A program made the position numbers and the translations under genes. The notes beneath the pieces are model-generated. The model saw only the letters and a program-made list of their open reading frames with translations. It had not been told where the DNA came from and searched no databases. From positions 372,001 to 436,000 of the forward strand of contig NZ_JSVU01000001.1 in the NCBI RefSeq assembly GCF_000952855.1: 64,000 nt of DNA. Reading direction: 5' to 3'. Numbering within the stretch: the stretch's first letter is position 1; each line of letters begins with the position of its first letter. Positions 9,393 through 17,462 of this stretch are shown here, one piece after another. This DNA comes from Aequorivita vladivostokensis. GTDB taxonomy: Bacteria; Bacteroidota; Bacteroidia; Flavobacteriales; Flavobacteriaceae.

Positions 9393-10724
9393 ATGCTTCA
9401 AAAGGAGAACATATTAATAGTAGATGACGATATCAACATCCTGGAATTGCTCCAGCGGCATCTGCATTCCATGAATTATCATACCTATAAGGCCGTTTCG
9501 GTAAAGGAGGCTGTGGCTATCCTTCGCGATTCCGAAATCGATTTGCTGATTACCGACCTCAAAATGCCGGAAGTGGATGGTTTTGAACTTATTCAATTTG
9601 CCTCCGAGCACTATCCCAATATGCCAAAACTGGTTGTTACGGGCTATCCTTCGGTGCAGGATGCACTCTCCGCAATAAAATCGGGTGCAGTGGATTATCT
9701 GGTGAAACCGTTTACCAAAGAAGAATTGAAACAAAGTGTTTTGAAATCGCTTTCAACGGCGACGAAACGAAAAATTTCATCCGCAACTTCCCGCCAAGGA
9801 ACTCAGAGCGAATCAAAAAAATACAACGAGATAATCGGCGAAAGCGAGGGCATAAAAAATGTAATTCAGATTATAGACCGCGTAAAGGACAATAAGGCCA
9901 CCATTTTTATAAGCGGTGAAAGCGGTACGGGAAAAGAGCTGGTTGCGCGTTCCATTCACTACAACGGCAAGTTTTCACGTGCACCATTTATCTCGGTAAA
10001 TTGCGGCGGAATTCCTGAAAATCTTTTGGAATCAGAACTTTTTGGGTATGTGAAGGGGGCCTTTACCGGTGCCAATGAAAACCGCGACGGCTTTTTTCAA
10101 GCGGCAGATGGCGGCACCATTTTTTTGGATGAAATAGGAAATGCTTCTCTCGCAGTCCAATCCAGACTTTTAAGAGTGTTGCAGGAAAAGGAAGTGATGA
10201 AGGTGGGCGACCGGAAAACCGAAAAAATTGACGTGCGCGTTATTGCCGCCACCAATAGCAATTTAAAGGAAATGATTGCGAAGGAAACCTTTCGCGAGGA
10301 CCTCTTTTACCGTTTGACGGTGGTGGAAATAAACGTGCCACCGCTGCGCGACCGGAAAGAGGATATCCCGCTGCTGGCGGATAAGTTTCTCTTTAAATAT
10401 GGCAATGAATATAAAGACCGCTACGTTACCATAGACCCTGAAGCCCAAGTGCTATTGCAGCGTTACGATTGGCCGGGCAATATCCGCGAGTTGGAAAACG
10501 TAATCCAACGTGCGGTGATTATGTGTGATAGGACCATTGGCGTAGAGGATTTGCCGGAGACGCTCAAATATCAAATAGATTTTCCCAAGGAGGAATTGGT
10601 TCCCCTGAAGGAAATGGAAAAAAAATATATTGAAAAAGTACTCGCGGCAACCGGCAACAACCAAACCAAGGCGGCCGAAATTCTCAACATAGACCGTAAG
10701 ACACTGCGTTCCAAAATTGGGTGA
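9393..10724 (+). CDS. Sigma-54-dependent response regulator (NtrC family)
   Basis: A 443-residue enhancer-binding transcription activator. The receiver domain (about 1-120) has acidic residues DDD near the start, phospho-acceptor Asp55 in LLITDLKMPEVDG and Lys in YLVKPF. The central AAA+ domain (about 145-375) carries Walker A GESGTGKE, the sigma-54-contacting GAFTGA loop in GYVKGAFTGANEN, and Walker B GGTIFLDEIG. The C-terminus is a Fis-type helix-turn-helix (NNQTKAAEILNIDRKTLRSK). All motifs needed for sigma-54 activation are intact. Partner of the upstream kinase. The nearest good sigma-54 promoter is 380 bases downstream at 11108, in front of the gdh operon, which is the obvious target. 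Confidence 0.95.
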   Translation: MLQKENILIVDDDINILELLQRHLHSMNYHTYKAVSVKEAVAILRDSEIDLLITDLKMPEVDGFELIQFASEHYPNMPKLVVTGYPSVQDALSAIKSGAVDYLVKPFTKEELKQSVLKSLSTATKRKISSATSRQGTQSESKKYNEIIGESEGIKNVIQIIDRVKDNKATIFISGESGTGKELVARSIHYNGKFSRAPFISVNCGGIPENLLESELFGYVKGAFTGANENRDGFFQAADGGTIFLDEIGNASLAVQSRLLRVLQEKEVMKVGDRKTEKIDVRVIAATNSNLKEMIAKETFREDLFYRLTVVEINVPPLRDRKEDIPLLADKFLFKYGNEYKDRYVTIDPEAQVLLQRYDWPGNIRELENVIQRAVIMCDRTIGVEDLPETLKYQIDFPKEELVPLKEMEKKYIEKVLAATGNNQTKAAEILNIDRKTLRSKIG

Positions 10725-10764
10725 TTCGTTGATTTGGGATTCGTTGATTCGGGATTCGTTGATG
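10723..10764. repeat. Three tandem 15-base units after the response regulator
   Basis: GATTCGTTGATTTGG, GATTCGTTGATTCGG and GATTCGTTGATGC follow each other, starting inside the stop codon at 10722-10724. Function unknown. Confidence 0.7.
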
Positions 10765-11107
10765 CTTAGTTTTTATTTTTAGCTTGGCTCTTTCCGCTTT
10801 TCTATATTTAAAATTGAAATGAAAATTATTTTAAGGAAAATGGTTTCTTCGCTACGTTATTTCATTTTGGAAGAAACGATTCATTCTTTGAGACGAAAGA
10901 GTTTGTGTCTATAAAATTCAAATTTCAAATCCCAAAAAGCCTTTGGAATTGGGAATTTCTTCTTTTTCGAAATATAAAATTATTGGGTAATTTCTCCCCA
11001 CCTCGGAAATAATGCCCCAATCCTAAAAGAATTGAAAATTTCACTAGAAAGATTTAAATAACTAGTAATCAGAGTATTAAATAATATTTTAAAAAATTTT
11101 ATGTCGA
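10765..11107. other. Non-coding region upstream of the sigma-54 promoter
   Basis: AT-rich stretch without a credible gene. It contains an imperfect dyad at about 10982-11024 (arms starting ATTGGG and ending CCCCAAT), roughly 85-125 bases upstream of the -24 box, which is where an NtrC-type activator normally binds. The activator site is a suggestion only. Confidence 0.4.
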
Positions 11108-11123
11108 TGGCACACACCTTGCC
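11108..11123 (+). promoter_or_regulatory. Sigma-54 (-24/-12) promoter of the gdh operon
   Basis: TGGCACACACCTTGCC contains the invariant GG and GC separated by exactly ten bases, and fits the TGGCAC-N5-TTGC consensus. The expected transcription start is about 11134, giving a short leader before the ATG at 11151. A complete NtrC-family activator gene ends 383 bases upstream. Confidence 0.85.
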
Positions 11124-11137
11124 AATAGGTATGGCAA
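11119..11137. promoter_or_regulatory. Inverted repeat over the -12 box and start site
   Basis: TTGCCA-N7-TGGCAA overlaps the -12 element and the predicted transcription start. It could be a repressor site acting on top of the sigma-54 promoter. Confidence 0.45.
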
Positions 11138-11150
11138 ACAAGAAGTACTT

Positions 11151-11324
11151 ATGACTAATAACCCTACAAATCAATGCCTTGAATGTGCGCACGCTGCTTA
11201 TTGTGTGCTAACGCACAATCATTCAGCGGTGTTTTCCTGTAGTGAGTTTGACGAACTGCAACACCGCGCCCCGGAACCTTTACTGAAAATAACCCAAAGA
11301 AAGCCTGAAATGGCGACTATTTAA
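11151..11324 (+). CDS. 57-residue Cys-rich protein ahead of gdh
   Basis: A short gene not recognised by name. The protein starts MTNNPTNQCLECAHAAYCVL and has four cysteines (positions 9, 12, 18 and 30), followed by SEFDELQHRAPEP. The CxxC-N5-C spacing plus a fourth cysteine suggests a small metal-binding or redox fold. It starts about 17 bases after the predicted sigma-54 transcription start and ends 14 bases before the glutamate dehydrogenase ATG, so it is the first gene of that operon. I believe small proteins with this cysteine pattern followed by a CSEYE/CSEFD motif recur in flavobacteria, but cannot confirm that here. Function unknown. Confidence 0.75.
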   Translation: MTNNPTNQCLECAHAAYCVLTHNHSAVFSCSEFDELQHRAPEPLLKITQRKPEMATI

Positions 11325-11338
11325 AAACAACTATTAAA

Positions 11339-12634
11339 ATGATAAACACACAAACAGTGGAAAAACCGCAACCTGTAAAACGAGGAATGTTGGACAACGT
11401 GTTGGAGCAATTCAACAGCGCTGCAGACAAGATTGACTTGAATCCAAACGTTCGCAAGATTCTTAGCATCACTAACACTGAGATTATTATTCACTTCCCG
11501 GTCCGTATGGACAATGGCAATGTGGAAATATTCACCGGCTATCGCGTGCAGCATAACAACGCACTTGGTCCTTACAAAGGGGGTCTTCGCTACCATCCGA
11601 CCGTAGATATTGACGCAGCGCGTGCTTTGGCTATGTGGATGACCTGGAAAACCTCGTTGGCTGGTTTGCCTTACGGCGGTGCAAAAGGAGGAATCCAGAT
11701 TGACCCTTCAAAATATTCAAAAGGAGAATTGGAGCGCATTACGCGAAGATTTACCTATGCGCTGGGCGAGAATATTGGCCCAGAGCACGATATTCCGGCT
11801 CCAGACGTAAATACAAACGACCAGACCATGGCGTGGATTGCGGATACGTATATGAGTACCAAGAGTACCAGCGAGCGTTCCAAAAACCAACACGTAGTTA
11901 CAGGAAAACCTGTAGGAAGTGGCGGTTTGGAAGGTCGTGACCGCGCAACGGGCTACGGCGTATTTTTGACCATTAAATTTTGGGCTGAAAAGAACAATGA
12001 GAGCCTAAAAGGTAAAACCTTTATCGTTCAAGGTTTTGGAAACGTAGGCTATTGGGCTTCACATTTCTTGGAAAAAGAAGGTGCAAAAATGGTTGGGGTG
12101 CAAGATGCATTCGGTAGTCTTCAAAACAAAGAAGGTATTACCGTTGAGGATCTTTTCAACTATGGCAAGGCCAATAACGGCAGCATTGTAGGTTTCCCAG
12201 AAGCAGATGACTTGGACGGCAAGGAATTCTTTGGCTTGGATTGCGACATCTGTATTCCAGCAGCTTTGGGCAACCAAATTACGAAAGAAAACGCACATTC
12301 CATAAAAGCTACTTTGATTGCTGAAGGCGCCAATGGCCCGACAGATGTGGAAGGCGAAAAAATATTGTTGGAGCGTGGTATCACCATCATTCCAGATATT
12401 ATGTGCAACTCCGGTGGCGTGATTGGAAGTTATTTTGAATGGCTTCAAAACCGTAACGGAGAGCTTTGGCAGATGGACGAGATTTTGGAAAAACTGGAGA
12501 AAAAACTTCGGTCAACCTTTAAGAAAGTTTCGGCCTATTCCGAAGAGAAAGAAATCGATATGCGAACCGCAGCCTTTGCCATCGCAATTGAACGTATTGA
12601 AAAAGCCTATGTGCTAAGAGGGATTTTCCCATAA
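11339..12634 (+). CDS. gdhA: Glutamate dehydrogenase (RocG/GudB type)
   Basis: A 431-residue hexameric-type glutamate dehydrogenase, interconverting glutamate with 2-oxoglutarate and ammonium. The dimerisation/substrate domain includes GPYKGGLRYHP and the catalytic lysine region LPYGGAKGGIQIDP; the Rossmann domain includes VQGFGNVGYWA; the C-terminus ends AIERIEKAYVLRGIFP. Length fits the short catabolic class such as Bacillus RocG, which is also sigma-54 regulated in Bacillus subtilis. Here a sigma-54 promoter lies 200 bases upstream and the Cys-rich gene comes first in the transcript. A terminator follows. Coenzyme preference cannot be settled from sequence alone. Confidence 0.96.
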   Translation: MINTQTVEKPQPVKRGMLDNVLEQFNSAADKIDLNPNVRKILSITNTEIIIHFPVRMDNGNVEIFTGYRVQHNNALGPYKGGLRYHPTVDIDAARALAMWMTWKTSLAGLPYGGAKGGIQIDPSKYSKGELERITRRFTYALGENIGPEHDIPAPDVNTNDQTMAWIADTYMSTKSTSERSKNQHVVTGKPVGSGGLEGRDRATGYGVFLTIKFWAEKNNESLKGKTFIVQGFGNVGYWASHFLEKEGAKMVGVQDAFGSLQNKEGITVEDLFNYGKANNGSIVGFPEADDLDGKEFFGLDCDICIPAALGNQITKENAHSIKATLIAEGANGPTDVEGEKILLERGITIIPDIMCNSGGVIGSYFEWLQNRNGELWQMDEILEKLEKKLRSTFKKVSAYSEEKEIDMRTAAFAIAIERIEKAYVLRGIFP

Positions 12635-12650
12635 TTAATTTGAATCCATA

Positions 12651-12705
12651 AAGATGGAACATCGCTCCTCAATTGTCGTAAATGGCAATGATGTTCCATC
12701 TTTTA
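12651..12705 (+). terminator. Rho-independent terminator of the gdh operon
   Basis: Perfect 13-base arms AAGATGGAACATC and GATGTTCCATCTT around a 26-base loop, with a short T tract at the 3' side. Confidence 0.75.
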
Positions 12706-12724
12706 TAATACTGAAACAGAAACC

Positions 12725-13141
12725 ATGAAATATGGAAATTTGATATTAGAGAAAAAGGAGTACGTTTTTTTGAAGCGTTTACTCAACGTTACTGGTTATT
12801 ACAAAGATGAAAATACGAAGGTTTCCCTTAAGAAATTAAGCGGCGAACTTACCAGTGCCATTATTTACGACCATGAGGAAATGCCGGCTGATGTAATTCG
12901 CTTCAACAGCGTAGTTACAGTAGAATCCGGAACCTGGAAAACGGAATTTCAATTGGTAATTCCTACCGAACGCGATATTGCGGCAAACAAGATTTCCATT
13001 CTGGCGCCCATGGGCTCTGCCGTAATGGGCTATGCCGAGGGCGATTCCGTAATCTGGAATTTTCCAAATGGCACCAAAGAACTTAAAATCACCAGCGTAA
13101 AGCAGGCTGAAAGACCAATTGATATTGACGTATTATCATAG
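12725..13141 (+). CDS. GreA/GreB C-terminal-like (Rnk-like) protein
   Basis: A 138-residue protein whose second half is the FKBP-like C-terminal domain of transcript cleavage factors: VIRFNSVVTVESGTW, FQLVIPTERD, SILAPMGSAVMGYAEGDSVIWNFPNG. The long antiparallel coiled coil of GreA is missing; the N-terminus is short as in Rnk-type proteins that bind RNA polymerase without stimulating cleavage. Binding to the secondary channel is therefore the likely mode, but unproven. It lies 20 bases past the gdh terminator and 26 bases before the next gene. Confidence 0.8.
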   Translation: MKYGNLILEKKEYVFLKRLLNVTGYYKDENTKVSLKKLSGELTSAIIYDHEEMPADVIRFNSVVTVESGTWKTEFQLVIPTERDIAANKISILAPMGSAVMGYAEGDSVIWNFPNGTKELKITSVKQAERPIDIDVLS

Positions 13142-13167
13142 TTTTTATCATTTAAAAATTTTACATC

Positions 13168-13548
13168 ATGCAGATTTACAATCACGATACACCCGAAGCA
13201 ATAGCATTCAAGAATAATTCCATAGAGTTGGACAACTGGATAGAACATCTCAATTATATTGAAAAGGAGATCATCAATCTGTTAAACCTCGGAAATACGG
13301 AGCTTTCAAAAGTCTTTGAATCTAAAAATGTTATTGAGAAACTGGCGCGTGAAAAGGAAACCAATACGGCAGCGATTGACGCTTTCCTAAAATACAAAGA
13401 AGGTTTGCCAAAGGCCGCCGAATGTGAGGATGTGGATTGCGATATGTTTTATGTAACCGAACATGAAAAGTTTAGAAAAACATACTTGGCGCATCTAAAA
13501 AGATACAGGGAAGTGAAAGAGGAATACTTCAGTATGTTAAGCAAATAA
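13168..13548 (+). CDS. Conserved hypothetical helical protein
   Basis: A 126-residue soluble, strongly helical and acidic protein that I do not recognise. Hydrophobic heptads (for example in LDNWIEHLNYIEKEIINLL and RKTYLAHLKRYREVKEEYF) suggest a coiled-coil or helical bundle. Two cysteines sit in AECEDVDCDMFYV. No signal peptide or membrane segment. It lies between the Rnk-like gene and the transhydrogenase operon, 30 bases before pntAA, and could share a transcript with either. Confidence 0.7.
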   Translation: MQIYNHDTPEAIAFKNNSIELDNWIEHLNYIEKEIINLLNLGNTELSKVFESKNVIEKLAREKETNTAAIDAFLKYKEGLPKAAECEDVDCDMFYVTEHEKFRKTYLAHLKRYREVKEEYFSMLSK

Positions 13549-13578
13549 TAAGAAAAAGGAATATTTCAATATTAATCT

Positions 13579-14712
13579 ATGAACGAACAGCCACAGCCCA
13601 AAACTATAGGAATCCTAAAAACCCCAAACGATCCGCGGGTTTGTTTGTTGCCCAAGGAAGTAAAAAGACTTACCGGGGAGTTGAAGCTCAATATCCTTTT
13701 TGAGCCTGGGCTGGGCAGTTCGCTACAAATTGACGATGCTGAATATGTACAGGCGGGAGCTATCAGTCAATCTCGCGAGTCAATTTTTAAAAATTCGGAT
13801 ACCATCGTATCCATAAACCATACTTTTAGCGAAGTGGAAATGAAGGGGGGTTGTTGCTTCATTGGTATTTTCAACCCCCTCTTTCATGATTCCAAACTCG
13901 CTATATACCAAAAAAATGGCGCCACGGTTTATAGTTTGGATTTGCTTCCAAGAACTACTCTTGCGCAGTCTATGGACGTGCTTTCGTCCATGGCCTCCCT
14001 TGCTGGCTATAGGGCTGTCATAAAAGCAGCGGAAGTGTATAACGGAGTTTTCCCAATGTTTACAACCGCCGCGGGAACACTTACCCCGGTCAAGATTTTA
14101 GTGCTCGGTGCAGGCGTTGCAGGGCTACAAGCCATTGCTACCGCCCGTCGTTTGGGCGCGGTCGTTGAGGCCTTTGACGTGCGCAAATCTGCCGGAGAGG
14201 AAGTACGAAGTCTTGGTGCAATTTTTATTGAAGTTGAAGGCTATACCGAGTCTGCAAATGCAGGCGGGTATGCGGTGGAGCAGAGTGAGGAATATCAAAA
14301 AAAGCAGAAAGAATTAATACACAATCACATTCTAACGGCAAATATCGTAATCAGTACTGCCAATATCCCAGGGAGAAAGGCACCCTTGCTCATTGAAACA
14401 CGATCTGTGGAAGCAATGCAGCCCGGCAGCGTGATCATTGACCTGGCGGCAGAACAGGGCGGAAACTGCGAGCTTTCAAAAAACAAGGAAATTATCAATC
14501 ACAACGGAGTTACTATTTTGGGCCACTCAAGCCTTTCAACGGAAATACCCGCGGCTGCTTCAAAATTGCTTTCCAATAACTATTTCTCATTTATAAAGTA
14601 CAAACAAAAGGCAGAAGACCAACCAGATGATCCATTGCTCACCGCTTCCCAAATTATGAAGGAAGGCCAATGGACGCACCCACATTTCACCAAACAACTA
14701 CAACCAGCATAA
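13579..14712 (+). CDS. pntAA: NAD(P) transhydrogenase subunit alpha, part 1
   Basis: A 377-residue cytosolic NAD(H)-binding domain (dI) of the proton-translocating transhydrogenase, which couples proton entry to reduction of NADP by NADH. It has an alanine dehydrogenase-like fold: N-terminal KTPNDPRVCLLPKEVKRL, conserved SMDVLSSMASLAGYRAV, the Rossmann motif LVLGAGVAGLQAIATARRLG and the mobile-loop region ESANAGGYAVE. The subunit is split from the membrane part, as in Rhodospirillum and many Bacteroidota. pntAB starts three bases after its stop. Confidence 0.95.
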   Translation: MNEQPQPKTIGILKTPNDPRVCLLPKEVKRLTGELKLNILFEPGLGSSLQIDDAEYVQAGAISQSRESIFKNSDTIVSINHTFSEVEMKGGCCFIGIFNPLFHDSKLAIYQKNGATVYSLDLLPRTTLAQSMDVLSSMASLAGYRAVIKAAEVYNGVFPMFTTAAGTLTPVKILVLGAGVAGLQAIATARRLGAVVEAFDVRKSAGEEVRSLGAIFIEVEGYTESANAGGYAVEQSEEYQKKQKELIHNHILTANIVISTANIPGRKAPLLIETRSVEAMQPGSVIIDLAAEQGGNCELSKNKEIINHNGVTILGHSSLSTEIPAAASKLLSNNYFSFIKYKQKAEDQPDDPLLTASQIMKEGQWTHPHFTKQLQPA

Positions 14713-14715
14713 ATT

Positions 14716-15012
14716 ATGGATTTCATAAATCAACACATCCAGGAAATTTATTTTGTCATTTTTTGTGTCTTTATCGGCATAGAAGTAATCGCCAATGTGC
14801 CCGCTATTTTGCATACGCCTCTAATGAGCGGCGCCAATGCCATTAGTGGGGTTATTTTGGTAGGAGCAATTATCGTGATGCTACGGGTGCCGGCGGACGA
14901 TTACCTCAACCTCACTTTGGGGGGAATCGCGGTTTTTCTCGGCACCCTTAACATTTCTGGCGGATTTTTCGTAACCGGACGTATGCTGAAAATGTTTAGT
15001 CCTAAAAAATAA
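14716..15012 (+). CDS. pntAB: NAD(P) transhydrogenase subunit alpha, part 2
   Basis: A 98-residue membrane protein with three hydrophobic helices (IYFVIFCVFIGIEVIANV; AISGVILVGAIIVML; LTLGGIAVFLGTLNISGGFF), the small dII half of transhydrogenase. It pairs with PntB to form the proton channel. The HTPLMSGANAISG motif after helix 1 is characteristic. It overlaps neither neighbour: three bases after pntAA and 131 bases before pntB, a gap that contains a terminator-like hairpin. Confidence 0.94.
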   Translation: MDFINQHIQEIYFVIFCVFIGIEVIANVPAILHTPLMSGANAISGVILVGAIIVMLRVPADDYLNLTLGGIAVFLGTLNISGGFFVTGRMLKMFSPKK

Positions 15013-15040
15013 TTCCTCAATTATTGACTCAATACTGAAA

Positions 15041-15098
15041 GACACAAAACATAAGCAACCTCAATTTAAAAAATCGCTTATGTTTTGGTCTTTTTTTT
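15041..15098 (+). terminator. Terminator or attenuator inside the pnt operon
   Basis: A 15-base-pair stem with one bulged base (arms 15041-15056 and 15076-15090; core AAAACATAAGC / GCTTATGTTTT), a 19-base loop, and eight T directly after. It has the form of an intrinsic terminator but lies between pntAB and pntB. Confidence 0.7.
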
Positions 15099-15143
15099 AA
15101 GTCGTTCTATTTTCCATTAAAAACAAAATTTCATAATTAAACC

Positions 15144-16532
15144 ATGTACGCAATCATAGAAGTAGGTTATTTAATTGCCACCCTGTCCTTTCTGGGAGGT
15201 TTGAAATTTATGAGTTCCCCAAAAAATGCGAAAACGGGAAACCTAATAGCCGCCTTGGGCATGGTCCTCGCCGTGGTCCTCACTTTTATCGCTGCGGTAA
15301 CGGCAACCGTTCCCTATACCAATTTAATAATTATGCTCTTGGCAATCGCCGTGGGAACGGTTATCGGCAAAAGGCTCTCAGACAAAGTTGAAATGACTGG
15401 CATGCCCCAACTGGTCTCGTTATTCAATGCCACGGGTGGCGGCTGTGCTATGCTTCTTGGCTTGGTAGAGGCCAACCAAATTGATCCCTTCACTACCATT
15501 CTGGGCAATAAAATCCTACTTATAGCCGGGTTGATAACGGGAGCAGTAGCCTTAACGGGAAGTATTATAGCAGAGCGAAAATTGGCCGGAAAAGTAAAAG
15601 ACAGACGCAGTAAAACTGTCATCCTTTCCGCAAGGATACTTTTGGGTTTGATGGTATTATTGCCTGTGCTCTATTTTTTCGGAATCATTCCTATCGGGTT
15701 TACAGCTTTTATGTATGTACTGGCAGCCATAGCCATGGTTTATGGCGTGCTCTTCGTTCTTCCGATTGGAGGTGCCGATATGCCGGTAGTAATTTCACTT
15801 TTAAATAGTATCACGGGTATTGCAACAGCTTTTGCAGGTTTTGTTTACGGCAACAAGGCAATGATTGCGGGCGGTATTTTCGTGGGTGCCGCGGGAATTC
15901 TACTTACGCTTTTAATGTGTAAGGCGATGAACCGTTCCTTGATGAAAGTGCTTGCCGGCACCTTCAAAAAGAGCAAAACCGGCGCTGTGGAAGCAGAGCA
16001 GGAGATTAAGGAAATAAGCATTTCTGAAACGGCCTTATCGCTTTCGTTTGCGCAAAAAGTAGCCATCGTTCCCGGTTACGGACTTGCGGTTGCACAAGCG
16101 CAACACATTTGTGGCCAGTTGCAACAATTATTAGAAAAGCGTCACGTGGGGGTAGATTACATTATCCATCCTGTGGCTGGCCGTATGCCGGGACATATGA
16201 ACGTGCTGCTTGCCGAGGCCAATGTGGAGTATTCCCACTTAAAGGAAATGGACGAGGGCAACGAAAACATGGCGCAATACGATACCGTATTGGTCATTGG
16301 CGCCAACGATGTGGTTAACCCCGCCGCCGAAAACAATCCCGATAGTCCGGTGTACGGTATGCCCATTATCCGGGCGCACGAAAGCAAGCAGGTAATTGTT
16401 ATGAAACGAAGTATGGGCAAAGGCTATGCAGGCGTTCAAAACGACCTTTTCGCACTGGATAATTGCAGTATTCTTTTTGGCGATGCGAAGTCGTCTTTGC
16501 AGGAGATCGTGAATCAATTAAAACTGATTTAA
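15144..16532 (+). CDS. pntB: NAD(P) transhydrogenase subunit beta
   Basis: A 462-residue protein with the large membrane half (about residues 1-270, eight to nine helices) followed by the cytosolic NADP(H)-binding dIII domain. The dIII nucleotide fold is visible in VAIVPGYGLAVAQAQH, HPVAGRMPGHMNVLLAEA and VIGANDVVNPAA, all standard for PntB. Membrane landmarks include MPQLVSLFNATGGG and MPVVISLLNSITGIATAF. It needs PntAA and PntAB; the gene is 131 bases downstream of pntAB with a terminator-like hairpin between, so subunit ratio may be set there. Confidence 0.95.
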   Translation: MYAIIEVGYLIATLSFLGGLKFMSSPKNAKTGNLIAALGMVLAVVLTFIAAVTATVPYTNLIIMLLAIAVGTVIGKRLSDKVEMTGMPQLVSLFNATGGGCAMLLGLVEANQIDPFTTILGNKILLIAGLITGAVALTGSIIAERKLAGKVKDRRSKTVILSARILLGLMVLLPVLYFFGIIPIGFTAFMYVLAAIAMVYGVLFVLPIGGADMPVVISLLNSITGIATAFAGFVYGNKAMIAGGIFVGAAGILLTLLMCKAMNRSLMKVLAGTFKKSKTGAVEAEQEIKEISISETALSLSFAQKVAIVPGYGLAVAQAQHICGQLQQLLEKRHVGVDYIIHPVAGRMPGHMNVLLAEANVEYSHLKEMDEGNENMAQYDTVLVIGANDVVNPAAENNPDSPVYGMPIIRAHESKQVIVMKRSMGKGYAGVQNDLFALDNCSILFGDAKSSLQEIVNQLKLI

Positions 16533-16677
16533 GCTATAGTTATTAGGTATAACTTCCTCAAAATATCCTCTACATTTCATACGGCGTATAATCGCGTTTG
16601 TTATTTCTGCCACCGTTAAAATATCGTGAAACCCCGATTGCCTTTCCCGCATTAGCATTATTTTTAATGAAAATGCT

Positions 16678-17460
16678 ATGACTATGAGATCAATTTGGAA
16701 TGGTTCAATAAGCTTTGGCCTAGTGTCAATCCCCATAAAAATGTACAGCGCATCGGAAGACAGAAAACTCGATCTGGACATGCTCGACGTTCATGACAAT
16801 GCACGCATCCGCTACAAACGCGTAAATGAGGAAACAGGCAAGGAAGTGGAATGGAAGGATATCGTTAAGGGGTTTAAGAAAGGCGACAGTTATATTGTGC
16901 TGGACAAGGAAGATTTTGAAAAGGCCAATATGAAGAAGAGCAAGACCATAGACATAGAAGAGTTTGTGGAGGAAAGTGAGATAAGCGATCTTTTGTATAA
17001 AAGCCCTTATTTTTTGGAACCCCAAAAAGAGGGGGGCAAAAGTTATAATCTGCTCCGCGATGCTTTAAAAAAAACAAAAAAATTGGGCGTGGCCACATTC
17101 GTAATGCGCCAAAAGGAACATTTGAGTCTTATCGGTGTTTATAAAAATGCGTTGGTGCTGCATGTGATCCGTTTTGCCGATGAAATCCGTGACCCTGGTG
17201 AATTGAAACTGCCTTCTACGAAAGTTTCAAAAAAGGAAGTAGATATGGCACTTTCCCTTATTGAGAATTACACCACAGATTTCAAGCTCGATAAGTATAA
17301 AGACATTTACAACAAACAGTTGATGAAGATAATCAACAACAAGGCGGCGGGGAAAACGACCCGCACTAAGAAGGTGGACACAACCCCAACGCAGGCGGAT
17401 GATTTAATGGCGAAACTAAAAGCCAGTCTCGAACGGAAAAAGAAAAGTAAAGCTTCCTAA
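16678..17460 (+). CDS. ku: Bacterial Ku, DNA end-binding protein
   Basis: A 260-residue homodimeric Ku that encircles double-strand DNA ends and recruits LigD for non-homologous end joining. The N-terminal signature RSIWNGSISFGLVSIPIKMYSA is standard (the first residues, RSIWNGSISFGLVSIP, are shown), as are RIRYKRVNEETGKEV and FEKANMKKSKTIDIEEFV. The C-terminal tail is lysine-rich, as usual. Two ATGs, 16678 and 16684, are possible starts; homologues usually begin at MRS. LigD starts two bases after the stop, so the two are translationally linked. No Shine-Dalgarno is visible. Confidence 0.95.
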   Translation: MTMRSIWNGSISFGLVSIPIKMYSASEDRKLDLDMLDVHDNARIRYKRVNEETGKEVEWKDIVKGFKKGDSYIVLDKEDFEKANMKKSKTIDIEEFVEESEISDLLYKSPYFLEPQKEGGKSYNLLRDALKKTKKLGVATFVMRQKEHLSLIGVYKNALVLHVIRFADEIRDPGELKLPSTKVSKKEVDMALSLIENYTTDFKLDKYKDIYNKQLMKIINNKAAGKTTRTKKVDTTPTQADDLMAKLKASLERKKKSKAS

Positions 17461-17462
17461 TC

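Noticed and set aside
11101-11154. A 17-codon frame (start MSMAHTLPIGMANKKYL) whose stop overlaps the ATG of the Cys-rich gene
   Set aside because: It consists of the sigma-54 promoter and the predicted start site, so most of it would not be transcribed from that promoter.
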